From Eubacteriales bacterium (GTDB taxonomy: Bacteria > Bacillota > Clostridia > Lachnospirales > Lachnospiraceae), in contig JAUNDV010000006.1 of assembly GCA_030525875.1 (NCBI GenBank), positions 30,967 to 94,966 on the forward strand: 64,000 nucleotides of DNA, written 5' to 3'. The translations under genes and the position numbers were made by a program. Of this stretch, positions 1-8,043 are shown piece after piece. Each line of letters opens with the position of its first letter. Positions within the stretch are counted from its first letter, which is position 1. A model generated the notes under the pieces. The model ran no database searches. It had not been told where the DNA came from and saw only the letters and a program-made list of their open reading frames with translations.

Positions 1-1413
1 TTTAAGCAGGGAGATTTTACAGATCTTTGCGCAGGACCTCATCTTCAGAATACAAGAGCTGTAGGTAAGGCATTTAAGCTTATGAATCTTGCAGGTGCTT
101 ACTGGAGAGGCTCAGAAAAGAATAAGATGCTTACACGTATTTATGGTACTGCCTTTGCTTCTAAGGAAGAGCTTGAACAGCATCTTCATATGCTTGAAGA
201 GGCCAAGAAGCGTGACCATAGAAAGATAGGCAAAGAACTTTCACTCTTTATGTTCCATGAAGCAGGACCAGGATTCCCATTCTTCCTTCCTAATGGAATG
301 ACACTTAAGAATACTCTTATAGATTATTGGAGAGAAGTACATCATAAAAATGGCTATGTTGAGGTTGCTACTCCTATTATTCTTAACAGAAAGCTTTGGG
401 AGACTTCAGGTCACTGGGATCATTACAAGGAAAATATGTACACAACAGTTATAGATGATGAGGATTATGCAGTTAAGCCTATGAACTGTCCTGGAGGAGT
501 TCTTGTTTACCAGTCAGAGCCTAGATCATACAGAGATCTTCCTTTAAGAGTAGGTGAGCTTGGACTTGTTCACAGACACGAGAAATCAGGACAGCTTCAC
601 GGACTCTTCAGAGTCAGATGCTTTACTCAGGATGATGCACATATCTTTATGATGCCAGAGCAGATCAAGGATGAAATCTTAGGTGTTATCAAGATGATAG
701 ATGACCTTTACTCACTCCTTGGATTCAAATATAAGGTAGAGCTTTCAACAAGACCTGAGGATTCAATGGGATCTGATGAGGATTGGGAGCTTGCGGAAAA
801 TGGACTTAAGTCAGCACTTGAAGCAGCAGGCTTAGAGTATGTAATCAACGAAGGTGATGGAGCATTCTACGGACCTAAGATCGATTTCCATCTTATAGAT
901 GCTATCGGACGTGAATGGCAGTGTGGTACAATCCAGCTTGATTTCCAGCTTCCACAGAGATTTGAACTTGAGTATATGGGAAGTGACGGAGAAAAGCACA
1001 GACCTATTATGATTCACAGAGTTATATTTGGTTCTATCGAGAGATTTATAGGAATACTTACAGAGCATTTTGCAGGTGCTTTCCCTACATGGCTTGCACC
1101 AGTTCAGGCTAAGATTCTTCCTGTATCAGACAAATATATTGATTATGCAAGATCAATATATGATATTTTAGACAAGGCAGGAATCAGAGCTGCAATTGAT
1201 GAGAGATCAGAAAAGCTTGGATGGAAGATCAGAGAGGCACAGAAGGAGAAGGTTCCTTATATGCTTATAGTTGGTGAGAAGGATGAGGCAGAAAAGACTG
1301 TATCAGTTCGTTCACGTTTTGCAGGTGATGAAGGTGCTTTAGCTCCTGAAGTATTTGTAGAAAACATAAAGAAAGAAATTTCTGAGAAAATTGCAAGAGA
1401 AAAGATAAATTAA
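1..1413 (+). CDS. thrS: Threonyl-tRNA synthetase (5' end outside window)
   Basis: Charges tRNA-Thr with threonine in the cytoplasm. The reading frame is open from base 1, so the N-terminal TGS and most of the editing domain lie before the window; 470 residues are visible. The first residues carry [11 protein letters not shown] of the second editing-domain segment. Class II motif 2 appears as [14 protein letters not shown] and motif 3 near [11 protein letters not shown]. The zinc-binding Cys is in MNCPGG, and an anticodon-binding domain forms the last ~110 residues. The ATG at 82 is internal, because coding similarity continues upstream of it. Only a promoter separates the gene from the infC leader. 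Any T-box control would lie outside the window. Confidence 0.97.
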   Translation, partial: FKQGDFTDLCAGPHLQNTRAVGKAFKLMNLAGAYWRGSEKNKMLTRIYGTAFASKEELEQHLHMLEEAKKRDHRKIGKELSLFMFHEAGPGFPFFLPNGMTLKNTLIDYWREVHHKNGYVEVATPIILNRKLWETSGHWDHYKENMYTTVIDDEDYAVKPMNCPGGVLVYQSEPRSYRDLPLRVGELGLVHRHEKSGQLHGLFRVRCFTQDDAHIFMMPEQIKDEILGVIKMIDDLYSLLGFKYKVELSTRPEDSMGSDEDWELAENGLKSALEAAGLEYVINEGDGAFYGPKIDFHLIDAIGREWQCGTIQLDFQLPQRFELEYMGSDGEKHRPIMIHRVIFGSIERFIGILTEHFAGAFPTWLAPVQAKILPVSDKYIDYARSIYDILDKAGIRAAIDERSEKLGWKIREAQKEKVPYMLIVGEKDEAEKTVSVRSRFAGDEGALAPEVFVENIKKEISEKIAREKIN

Positions 1414-1416
1414 TGC

Positions 1417-1445
1417 TTGACAAGTATTAATGAATAATGTAAACT
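1417..1445 (+). promoter_or_regulatory. Candidate sigma-A promoter for the infC-rpmI-rplT leader
   Basis: TTGACA at 1417-1422 and TAAACT at 1440-1445 are separated by exactly 17 nt. The -35 starts just after the thrS stop, so the ribosomal operon has its own promoter. A start near 1452 would give a leader of about 170 nt before infC. The -10 is imperfect, so the call rests on the perfect -35 and the spacing. Confidence 0.55.
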
Positions 1446-1451
1446 ACAAGA

Positions 1452-1619
1452 GTTGTAAATAGAAGTAGGTTATCCGCCTCACCTCGTATGCATGAAGCGT
1501 GCAGGTTAATATCGTAGACAGACAGGTTTTGTCCTGTTGCAATTTCACGATTTTAAGCGGATACCGATATGAAGTATCCGCTTTATTTTGCGGATGATTA
1601 CTGAGGGAGGTGTGTTGAT
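1452..1619 (+). ncRNA. infC/L20-type autoregulatory leader with attenuator
   Basis: A structured 5' leader precedes infC-rpmI-rplT. It ends in a perfect 10-bp hairpin (AAGCGGATAC at 1555-1564 with GTATCCGCTT at 1574-1583) followed by TTTATTTT, a textbook intrinsic terminator before the infC ribosome site. TATCCGC at 1471-1477 repeats the 3' arm of that stem, so it can pair with GCGGATA at 1557-1563 and form a competing antiterminator. A further small hairpin surrounds ACAGG/CCTGT near 1521-1536. Position and organisation match the L20 leader family known in Firmicutes, in which ribosomal protein L20 represses its own operon by binding the leader. Assignment to that exact family is inferred without a covariance search. 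Confidence 0.75.
1555..1589 (+). terminator. Conditional (attenuation) terminator upstream of infC
   Basis: A 10-bp perfect stem with a 9-nt loop is followed by a U-rich run. It lies between the promoter and infC, so it must be bypassed for the operon to be expressed. It is the off state of the leader switch described for 1452-1619. Confidence 0.85.
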
Positions 1620-2135
1620 ATCAGCGACGTAAATGTACAGATTAACGAACAGATCAGAGATAAAGAGGTTCGTGTTATCGGTGAGAATGGAGAACAGCTT
1701 GGCATAATGAGTGCAGAAGAGGCTTTAAAGCTTGCTGATGAAGCGGAACTTGATCTGGTAAAGATTGCTCCAACTGCAGTTCCACCTGTTGTTAAGATCA
1801 TTGACTTTTCAAAGTATCGCTATGAGATGAAACGCAGAGAAAAAGAACAGAAGAAAAAGCAGAAGGTAATCGAAGTTAAGGAAGTCCGTTTGTCACCTAA
1901 TATTGACACCAATGATCTTAATACCAAGATCGGTGCTGCAAGAAAATTTATCGAAAAAGGTAATAAGACTAAGATCAATCTTCGCTTCAGAGGACGTGAG
2001 CTTTCAAGGATGATGCAGTCAAAGCCAATACTTGACGATTTCGCTGAGAAGCTTTCAGATATTGCACAGGTTGATAAGCCAGCTAAGGCTGAGGGCAGAA
2101 GCCTTGTGATGATACTGAGTCCAAAAAAGAATTAA
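1620..2135 (+). CDS. infC: Translation initiation factor IF-3, AUC start codon
   Basis: IF-3 binds the 30S subunit, prevents 50S joining and checks the start codon. The 171-residue product has the usual N-terminal motif QINEQIRDKEV and the C-terminal segment INLRFRGRELS. No ATG, GTG or TTG lies in frame upstream: the in-frame codons after the ribosome site are GTT GAT ATC. AGGGAGG at 1604-1610 is 9 nt before ATC at 1620, and translation from there gives the full-length family N-terminus. Starting at the first ATG (1707) would remove 29 conserved residues. Non-canonical AUU or AUC starts are established for infC elsewhere and let IF-3 repress its own translation. Followed by rpmI and rplT. Confidence 0.9.
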   Translation: MSDVNVQINEQIRDKEVRVIGENGEQLGIMSAEEALKLADEAELDLVKIAPTAVPPVVKIIDFSKYRYEMKRREKEQKKKQKVIEVKEVRLSPNIDTNDLNTKIGAARKFIEKGNKTKINLRFRGRELSRMMQSKPILDDFAEKLSDIAQVDKPAKAEGRSLVMILSPKKN

Positions 2136-2166
2136 TCGGTTAATTTAGCTTAAGGAGGAAATAGAA

Positions 2167-2370
2167 ATGGCAGTTAAGAAGTTCAAGACAAAAAGAGCAG
2201 CTGCAAAGCGTTTCAAGGTTACCGGTTCAGGTAAGCTTATGAGAAACCACGCAAATAAGAGACATATTCTTACAAAGAAGACAAGAAAGAGAAAGAGACA
2301 TCTTTGCAAGAATACAGAAATCGATGCAACAAATGTTAAGACAATGAAGAAGATACTTCCGTATCTGTAA
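2167..2370 (+). CDS. rpmI: 50S ribosomal protein L35
   Basis: This is a small, very basic 67-residue ribosomal protein beginning [16 protein letters not shown], with the family motif [29 protein letters not shown] provides a strong ribosome site. It is the second gene of the IF3-L35-L20 operon, 31 nt after infC and 25 nt before rplT, and is expected to be co-regulated by the L20-type leader. Confidence 0.97.
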   Translation: MAVKKFKTKRAAAKRFKVTGSGKLMRNHANKRHILTKKTRKRKRHLCKNTEIDATNVKTMKKILPYL

Positions 2371-2395
2371 TTTTTAGTGAGAGGAGGAAAGATAA

Positions 2396-2752
2396 ATGGC
2401 AAGAATTAAAGGCGCATTAAACGCAAGAAAAAAGCATAACAGAGTACTCAAGATGGCTAAAGGTTACAGAGGTGCTCGTTCAAAGCAGTATCGTATAGCA
2501 AAGCAGTCTGTAATGAGAGCTCTTGCAAACTCATACAGAGGACGTAAGGAGAAGAAGAGACAGTACAGAGCTCTTTGGATCACACGTATCAATGCTGGTG
2601 CTCGTATGAATGGTGTAAGCTATTCACAGCTTATGCATGGATTAAAGGTAGCTGGAGTAGATATCAACAGAAAGATGCTTTCTGAGCTTGCTATCAATGA
2701 TGCAGCTGGATTTGCACAGCTTTGTGAGCTTGCAAAGGCTAACTTAAAGTAA
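2396..2752 (+). CDS. rplT: 50S ribosomal protein L20
   Basis: The 118-residue product matches L20 throughout ([36 protein letters not shown]). L20 is needed early in 50S assembly, binding 23S rRNA, and in Firmicutes it is the known autorepressor that binds the leader of this operon. The start follows GAGAGGAGGAAAGATAA. A strong intrinsic terminator follows, so this is the last gene of the unit. Confidence 0.97.
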   Translation: MARIKGALNARKKHNRVLKMAKGYRGARSKQYRIAKQSVMRALANSYRGRKEKKRQYRALWITRINAGARMNGVSYSQLMHGLKVAGVDINRKMLSELAINDAAGFAQLCELAKANLK

Positions 2753-2793
2753 TAGATATATTATAAATTAAATGGGCTGTAAAACAGCTTTAG

Positions 2794-2832
2794 AAAAAAG
2801 CACTTACTCTGTTATGGAGAGGTGCTTTTTTA
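2794..2832 (+). terminator. Intrinsic terminator of infC-rpmI-rplT
   Basis: AAAAAGCAC and GTGCTTTTT form a 9-bp stem (inner end 2803/2822) followed by further T residues, 40-80 nt after the rplT stop. Confidence 0.85.
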
Positions 2833-2856
2833 TTATCAAGATATAAAAAGAATCTT

Positions 2857-2911
2857 ATATAAAAAGGACCTTTTGCTAATTCCTTAAAATGTGAATTACA
2901 GCAAAGGTCCT
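2857..2911 (-). terminator. Intrinsic terminator of trxB
   Basis: Read on the minus strand, AGGACCTTTGCTGTAATTC pairs with GAATTAGCAAAAGGTCCT (plus-strand outer ends 2865 and 2911) with one bulge, and is followed by TTTTTATA. It lies about 35 nt past the trxB stop codon and faces the rplT terminator. Confidence 0.85.
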
Positions 2912-2943
2912 CATTGTTATAATACAAAGAATGTGTTATTTAT

Positions 2944-3894
2944 TCATGAAAGTGAAGCAATATATTTTTCTGCCTCGTGTGCAGCAACTGCACCATCAGA
3001 AGCAGCTGTAATAACCTGTCTTAAAAGCTTTGTTCTTACATCACCGGCTGCAAAGACACCGGGGATATTGGTATGTGTGCTTTCACCAGCCTTTATATAA
3101 CCATTTTCAAATTCTATACCGCTATCTTTAAGAAATTCTGTATTCGGTTGCATGCCTATAAAGCCAAATAAGCCCATCATTCCATCTTTAGGATCTGCAT
3201 CATATTTAGTAAGCTCGCCTGTTTTTACGTTTTTTATAGTGATTGAATTTAATACGTCAGAACCATTTACCTCATCAACAACACTATCCCAGATAAAATC
3301 AATCTTGTCATTTTTGAAGGCCTTTTCCTGAACGGTCTTATTTGCTCTAAGCTCATCTCTTCTATGGATTATAGTAACTTTCTTTGCAAATTTAGTAAGA
3401 TATATAGCCTCTTCAACTGCGGAATCACCACCGCCTACTACAAATACCTGAAGGTTTCTGAAGAAGTTTGCATCACAGGTAGCACAAAATGAAATACCCA
3501 TTCCTCTGAATTTATCTTCATTTTTGCAGCCTATAGGGCGGAAGTGAGCTCCAGAAGCTATTATAACAGTTTTTGCTCTGTATTCATTTCCGTATGAAGA
3601 GCTAAGAACCTTGATATCTCCTTCAAGCTTAAGAGAGTTAATATCATCATTGATATGCTTTGCTCCAAAGCCGTCTGACTGCTTTCTCATACGGGCAATT
3701 AAATCATTACCACTTTCCTTTACGTCTATTATCTGTCCTGGATAATTTTCAATTTCTGATGTAAGTGAAATCTGACCTCCATCTTGGGCTTTTTCAATAA
3801 TCAGTGTATCAAGCTGATATCTTCCTGCATACAGCCCAGCGGCAAGTCCCGCTGGGCCAGCACCGATAATTATTAAATCATATATTTTATTCAT
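2944..3894 (-). CDS. trxB: Thioredoxin reductase (NADPH, flavoprotein)
   Basis: Reduces thioredoxin or a thioredoxin-like partner with NADPH through FAD. The 316-residue protein has an N-terminal FAD dinucleotide fold (IIGAGPAGLAAGLYAGR), the redox-active CATC pair at about residue 135, the NADPH fold (VVGGGDSAVEEA) and a C-terminal FAD segment (GVFAAGDVRT). The start at 3894 is preceded by AAAGGAT at good spacing and begins right at the FAD fold; a start 14 codons earlier would lack such a site. No thioredoxin gene is adjacent. It is divergent from the selenium operon, which may be functional since selenite can be reduced by thioredoxin systems, but that link is inference. Confidence 0.93.
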   Translation of the reverse strand: MNKIYDLIIIGAGPAGLAAGLYAGRYQLDTLIIEKAQDGGQISLTSEIENYPGQIIDVKESGNDLIARMRKQSDGFGAKHINDDINSLKLEGDIKVLSSSYGNEYRAKTVIIASGAHFRPIGCKNEDKFRGMGISFCATCDANFFRNLQVFVVGGGDSAVEEAIYLTKFAKKVTIIHRRDELRANKTVQEKAFKNDKIDFIWDSVVDEVNGSDVLNSITIKNVKTGELTKYDADPKDGMMGLFGFIGMQPNTEFLKDSGIEFENGYIKAGESTHTNIPGVFAAGDVRTKLLRQVITAASDGAVAAHEAEKYIASLS

Positions 3895-4229
3895 AAATTT
3901 TATCCTTTCATGAGTTAGTTTGATTTTATAATGCATATGATTTTAATGCGTTTTATTTACATATGCTGTTTTTCTATTGTAAACTATTAGTATAAAATTG
4001 TATAGAAATATTATCTGAATTATTTTTCTTTATCTTTTTGTTATCATTTATACCATGTTCATTTTGCATTAAATCAATACTGATAAAATTTTTAACTACT
4101 TAAAATACCCCAAAGCGTTATTATTCGAATACATAACGCGAAATTCTTTACAAAGAATAACGCAAGTGTTATTATATCTATATCAAAATTATTTAGATAA
4201 CATAATAAAAAATTAGAAAGGATATAGAT
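3895..4229. promoter_or_regulatory. Divergent trxB/selD regulatory region with palindrome array
   Basis: This A/T-rich gap has no coding potential that I can support. A promoter facing selD is clear: TTTACA at 4147-4152, 17 nt, TATTAT at 4170-4175. Around it lie repeated GCGTTAT half-sites: GCGTTAT at 4115-4121 and ATAACGC at 4133-4139 form an inverted repeat whose spacer holds the perfect palindrome TATTCGAATA (4122-4131). A third half-site, ATAACGC, lies at 4157-4163 and a degenerate fourth (GTGTTAT) at 4167-4173. ATTCTTT/AAAGAAT at 4143-4158 is an additional hairpin. The half-sites overlap the promoter, as expected for an operator. I saw no equally clear trxB promoter. Confidence 0.6.
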
Positions 4230-5261
4230 ATGAAGTTAAAAGATGTAGGTGGATCTGGCTGCGGGTGTGCATCCAAAGTTGATCCTGTATTCTTAAGAAA
4301 GGTGCTAAAGGGGCTTCCTACATTTGAAAGCGAAAATCTTATTGTTGGATATGATACAGCTGATGATGCAGCTGTTTATAGGATAAATGATGAGCTTGCC
4401 ATGATCCAGACAGTTGATGTATTTCCTCCGGTAGTTGATGATGCATATGAGTATGGACAGGTAGCTGCTGCCAATGCCATGAGTGACGTATGGGCTATGG
4501 GTGGAGAGGCAGCTACGGCACTCAATATCTTTATGTTTCCACAGGAACTGGATTCAGATGAAGTTCATGGTATTTTAGAGGGAGGTTATGACAAAGCGAA
4601 GGAAGCAGGCGTGATTATATGCGGAGGTCATACGATAAAAGACCCTATACCCAAATATGGTTTGTGTGTTTCAGGATTTGTTCATCCAGATAAGGTATTA
4701 AAAAATAATGGTGTAAAGCCGGGAGATGTACTGATTCTTACTAAACCACTTGGTGTAGGTATTCTCAATATAGCCAGAAAAGGTGGAGTTCTTGAAGAAA
4801 AACTTCAGAAAGAAGCCGTTAAAAATATGAGTTTGCTCAATAAACATGCAGCTTATGTTGGAAGAAAGTTTGATACTATCCATGCATGTACCGATATAAC
4901 TGGATTTTCATTGCTAGGTCATAGCTCAGAGATGCAGGATGGTTCAGGTTGTAGCTTACACTTTGATACAAAGAAGATTCCTGTTATAGAGGGAGCGCTT
5001 AGATATGCGGAAATGGGATTTGTGCCAAATCTTGCTTATATGAACAGAGGATATCTGGACGGAAAGATAAAATTTGCAAATGGAATAAGTGAGGCAATGC
5101 AGGATATCATGTATGATCCTCAGACCTCAGGAGGACTTCTTTTTGCAGTAAGTGAAAAGGATTCAGAAAGCTTGCTTGAGTTATTGGGAGAAAAGTATGA
5201 GGCAGCCAGTATAGTTGGTTATGCAGAAGCGGAATCTGAATATGCAGTATATGTAGATTAA
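4230..5261 (+). CDS. selD: Selenide, water dikinase (selenophosphate synthetase)
   Basis: Makes selenophosphate from selenide and ATP, the selenium donor for selenocysteine, 2-selenouridine and selenium-dependent hydroxylase cofactors. The 343-residue protein is full length. The catalytic motif reads GSGCGCASK: Cys13 with Lys16 aligns with the Cys/Sec-x-x-Lys of the family, and Cys11 is an extra neighbour. The Asp-rich ATP/metal motif YDTADDAAVY is at about 41-50 and the glycine-rich segment CGGHTIKDPIPKYGL at about 131-145. The catalytic residue is Cys rather than the selenocysteine found in many Clostridia. First gene of a five-gene selenium operon with its own promoter. No selA, selB, selC or selenouridine synthase gene is in the window. 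Confidence 0.95.
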   Translation: MKLKDVGGSGCGCASKVDPVFLRKVLKGLPTFESENLIVGYDTADDAAVYRINDELAMIQTVDVFPPVVDDAYEYGQVAAANAMSDVWAMGGEAATALNIFMFPQELDSDEVHGILEGGYDKAKEAGVIICGGHTIKDPIPKYGLCVSGFVHPDKVLKNNGVKPGDVLILTKPLGVGILNIARKGGVLEEKLQKEAVKNMSLLNKHAAYVGRKFDTIHACTDITGFSLLGHSSEMQDGSGCSLHFDTKKIPVIEGALRYAEMGFVPNLAYMNRGYLDGKIKFANGISEAMQDIMYDPQTSGGLLFAVSEKDSESLLELLGEKYEAASIVGYAEAESEYAVYVD

Positions 5262-5283
5262 GGATATATGGGAGGATGAGTAA

Positions 5284-6360
5284 ATGAAGAGCAGGGGTGT
5301 ATATGTTTTATCAGGAATAGTACTTGCGCTTATATGTATAGTTTTGATTTTTGCGGGTAATCCTGGCAATATGGCATTTTGTATTGCGTGTTTTATAAGA
5401 GATAGTGCAGGGGCTTTAAAGCTACATTCAGCACAGGTCGTACAGTATTTCAGACCTGAAATAGTTGGACTTCTTTTAGGTACTTTTATAATAGCAGTCG
5501 TAAAGAAGGAATACAGATCAACAGCTGGTTCATCACCAATGATTAGATTCTTTTTGGGCTTCACTATGATGGTTGGAGCACTTGTATTTTTGGGTTGTCC
5601 ACTTAGAATGCTTATCAGAATGGGAGCAGGAGATCTCAATGCCTGGGTTGGATTTATAGGCTTTGTTCTTGGTGTTCTCACAGGAGTATATGCATTAAGA
5701 AAAGGATTTTCACTCGGAAGATCATATGAAACAAGCAAGATTTCCGGAGCAATCCTTCCTGTTATGTGGGGAATAATATTTGTAGTATTTTTGTTTGTAC
5801 CTTCTTTATTTGTATTTAGTGAAAAAGGACCTGGCTCAATGCATGCACCTGTTTTCATAGCTCTTTTATGTGGCGTTGCTTTTGGAATAATAGCGCAGAG
5901 AATCAGATTATGTACAATAGGAATGATAAGAGATGCTGTACTTACAAAGACCTATGATCTTTCGATAATAGCAGCGGTATTTGTTATTTCACTTATCATC
6001 TTCAATGCTATAAATGGAAGCTTGAAAATCTCATTTTCAGGACAGCCTATAGCCCATTCAATGCATTTATGGAATATACTTGGCTTATATACAGTTGGTC
6101 TTGCAGGTGTTCTTGCAGGAGGCTGTCCTCTAAGACAGATAATACTCGCAGGTCAGGGATCTCAGGACGCAGCAGTGACATTTATAGGTATGCTTGTTGG
6201 TGCGGCAGTATGTCATAATTTTTCACTTGCAAGTGCGGCAGCAAGTGCAGAAAGCCTAGGCGGTCCATCTATAAACGGAAAGGTAGGACTTATATGCTGC
6301 TTAGCCATTACATTGATTATAGCATTTTCAGTTAAAGGAAGAAAAACAGTTAGAAAATAA
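5284..6360 (+). CDS. yedE: YedE/YeeE-family selenium-metabolism membrane protein
   Basis: A polytopic inner-membrane protein of 358 residues with about ten hydrophobic segments. Two GCPLR motifs (near residues 101 and 280) are the conserved Cys signatures of the YeeE/YedE sulfur/selenium transport family. Comparative genomics links this subgroup with selD, and a role in uptake or channelling of a selenium compound is the accepted proposal rather than a proven reaction. It lies 22 nt after selD with GGGAGGATGAG as ribosome site, and is followed by a TusA-like carrier. Operon position is the main reason to favour selenium over thiosulfate. Confidence 0.85.
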   Translation: MKSRGVYVLSGIVLALICIVLIFAGNPGNMAFCIACFIRDSAGALKLHSAQVVQYFRPEIVGLLLGTFIIAVVKKEYRSTAGSSPMIRFFLGFTMMVGALVFLGCPLRMLIRMGAGDLNAWVGFIGFVLGVLTGVYALRKGFSLGRSYETSKISGAILPVMWGIIFVVFLFVPSLFVFSEKGPGSMHAPVFIALLCGVAFGIIAQRIRLCTIGMIRDAVLTKTYDLSIIAAVFVISLIIFNAINGSLKISFSGQPIAHSMHLWNILGLYTVGLAGVLAGGCPLRQIILAGQGSQDAAVTFIGMLVGAAVCHNFSLASAAASAESLGGPSINGKVGLICCLAITLIIAFSVKGRKTVRK

Positions 6361-6388
6361 CTTGTGTTAAAATAGTGGAGGATATAAA

Positions 6389-6598
6389 ATGTTTGAAGTT
6401 GATGCTAGAGGACTTTCTTGTCCGGAACCGGTTTTACTTACTCAGATGGCAATGAAGGAAAATGATGACGATATTATCAAGGTTTATGTTTCAGAACCTT
6501 ATTGCTACAAAAATGTTGAAAAGTATGCAAAATCTCAGGGCAGAAAAGTTGAGGTTAAAGAAATAGGATCTGAATTTGAGGTTATAATTACAAAATGA
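6389..6598 (+). CDS. yedF: TusA/YedF-like sulfur or selenium carrier
   Basis: This 69-residue protein has the TusA fold signature GLSCPEPVLLT with the single persulfide/perselenide-carrying Cys at residue 11. TusA-type proteins accept a sulfane atom from a cysteine desulfurase and pass it on; members next to selD are proposed to do this for selenium. The ribosome site is GTGGAGGATATAAA. Its stop overlaps the next start (ATGA), so the two are translationally coupled. Confidence 0.88.
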   Translation: MFEVDARGLSCPEPVLLTQMAMKENDDDIIKVYVSEPYCYKNVEKYAKSQGRKVEVKEIGSEFEVIITK

Positions 6599-6831
6599 GA
6601 CAAAAGAGCCTGAAGCTTATAATATCTTTCAGTACAACAAATGATGCTTTATTCTGCGATAGTTTATGTATGAATAATTCGATTAAAGGTAGACTTATCC
6701 CGGTTCCAAGAGAAATATCGGCGGGCTGCGGTCATGCTTATATGACGGAGCCGGAAAATAAGGAAGAGATATTAAAGCTTTTTGAAGACAACGAAGTTAT
6801 GTATGAAGAAATGCGCATAATGCTTTATTGA
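6595..6831 (+). CDS. DUF3343 protein, putative selenium/sulfur carrier
   Basis: The 78-residue product fits the DUF3343 family: an N-terminal strand ending in a short aliphatic run (LKLIISFSTTNDALF) and the ISAGCGHAYM segment with a conserved Cys. Members occur next to selD, YedE and NifS-like genes and are proposed carriers of Se or S; no activity has been established that I know of. It overlaps the upstream carrier gene by 4 nt and is 33 nt before the desulfurase, which supports a relay of small proteins. Confidence 0.8.
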   Translation: MRQKSLKLIISFSTTNDALFCDSLCMNNSIKGRLIPVPREISAGCGHAYMTEPENKEEILKLFEDNEVMYEEMRIMLY

Positions 6832-6864
6832 TGCATTATGCATATTTCTTTTTGGGGCAGAAAA

Positions 6865-8022
6865 ATGGATACTAAATTTGAAAATGTTTATCTTGATAAC
6901 GCAGCTACAACCATGCACAAGCCAGACTGTGTGATAGAGGCAGTAGTGAATGCCATGCGTACAATGGGAAATGCTGGCAGAACGTCAAATAAAGGTGCGA
7001 TGGATTCAGGCCGTATAATATTTGATACCAGATTAAAGCTTGCACAGCTTTTTAATGCGGATGGACCAGCGCAGGTCGTATTTACAAAAAATTCTACAGA
7101 AGCGCTGAATATTGCTATAAAAGGACTTTTTAATAAAGGTGATCACCTTATAAGTACAGTTATGGAACATAATTCTGTTCTTAGACCAATTTATGCCATA
7201 GAAAAGGAACAGGAAGTTAGCCATACTTTTATAGGTACAGATAAAAAAGGCAGATTACTTATAGATGACATCGAGAAAAATATAAAAAGCAATACAAAAG
7301 CACTTATAGTCACACATGCCTCTAATCTTTCCGGAAATGTAAATGATTTATATACTATAGGAGAAATTGCAAAAAAAAATGAACTTTTATTTATTGTTGA
7401 TGCATCACAAACAGCGGGAGCTTATCCTATAGATATGAAGAAAATGAATATAGATGTTCTTTGCTGGACAGGGCATAAGGGACTTTTTGGTCCTCAGGGA
7501 ACAGGTGGACTTTGCGTAAGAAAGGGTGTTGACATACGTCCATTTACACAAGGAGGAACTGGAGTACAATCGTATCTTGAGGAACAGCCGGCAGAGATGC
7601 CTGTAAGACTTGAGGCAGGAACCCTAAATGCACATGGAATTGCAGGACTTAACGCTGCCATAACTTTTATTCATGATACAGGTATAGATAATATTCATAA
7701 AAGAGAAATCTGTCTTTTAAATCGTTTCAGAGATGGACTAAAGTCGCTGGATATGGTAAGCTTCTACGGAGATTATGATACTGACGAGCGTACTGCGATA
7801 GCAGCTATAAATATAGCTGATTATGATTCGGGAGAAGTTTCAGATGAGCTTGAGCATCGCTTTGGAATAAGTACAAGACCGGGAGCTCACTGTGCTCCTT
7901 TGATGCATAAGGCCTTTGGTACAGTAGAGCAGGGTATAGTTAGATTTTCATTTTCTTATTTTAATACAGAGGACGAGGTTGACTATGCTATAGAAGCAAT
8001 AAGGAAGCTTTGCCTTGAGTAA
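6865..8022 (+). CDS. NifS-like cysteine desulfurase / selenocysteine lyase of selenium operon
   Basis: A PLP-dependent class V aminotransferase-fold enzyme of 385 residues that removes sulfur from cysteine or selenium from selenocysteine. Motifs are VYLDNAATT at the N-terminus, the PLP Schiff-base Lys in WTGHKGLFGPQG, and the acceptor Cys in RPGAHCAPLMHK near residue 350. I chose the ATG at 6865 because it has a GGGG run 8-11 nt upstream and fits the family N-terminus; an ATG at 6838 would add nine residues. Last gene of the selD operon, so the likely job is delivering Se to SelD through the two small carriers. Confidence 0.85.
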   Translation: MDTKFENVYLDNAATTMHKPDCVIEAVVNAMRTMGNAGRTSNKGAMDSGRIIFDTRLKLAQLFNADGPAQVVFTKNSTEALNIAIKGLFNKGDHLISTVMEHNSVLRPIYAIEKEQEVSHTFIGTDKKGRLLIDDIEKNIKSNTKALIVTHASNLSGNVNDLYTIGEIAKKNELLFIVDASQTAGAYPIDMKKMNIDVLCWTGHKGLFGPQGTGGLCVRKGVDIRPFTQGGTGVQSYLEEQPAEMPVRLEAGTLNAHGIAGLNAAITFIHDTGIDNIHKREICLLNRFRDGLKSLDMVSFYGDYDTDERTAIAAINIADYDSGEVSDELEHRFGISTRPGAHCAPLMHKAFGTVEQGIVRFSFSYFNTEDEVDYAIEAIRKLCLE

Positions 8023-8043
8023 TTTTATCACGGAGCTATACTC

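Noticed and set aside
82-1413. thrS starting at the ATG at base 82
   Set aside because: The frame is open to base 1 and the residues before base 82 match the ThrRS editing domain ([10 protein letters not shown]), so the gene is cut by the window edge.
4260-4275. Possible selenocysteine codon in selD or other selenoprotein
   Set aside because: The catalytic position is a normal Cys codon (TGT/TGC), and no in-frame TGA interrupts any recognisable family member in the window.
5181-5858. Long minus-strand open frame inside selD/yedE
   Set aside because: It is antisense to two well-supported genes, has no ribosome site, and its composition is low in complexity; it is a shadow frame.
6838-6864. 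Alternative start for the NifS-like gene at 6838
   Set aside because: It lacks a ribosome site and adds nine residues before the conserved N-terminus; 6865 is preferred, though not certain.
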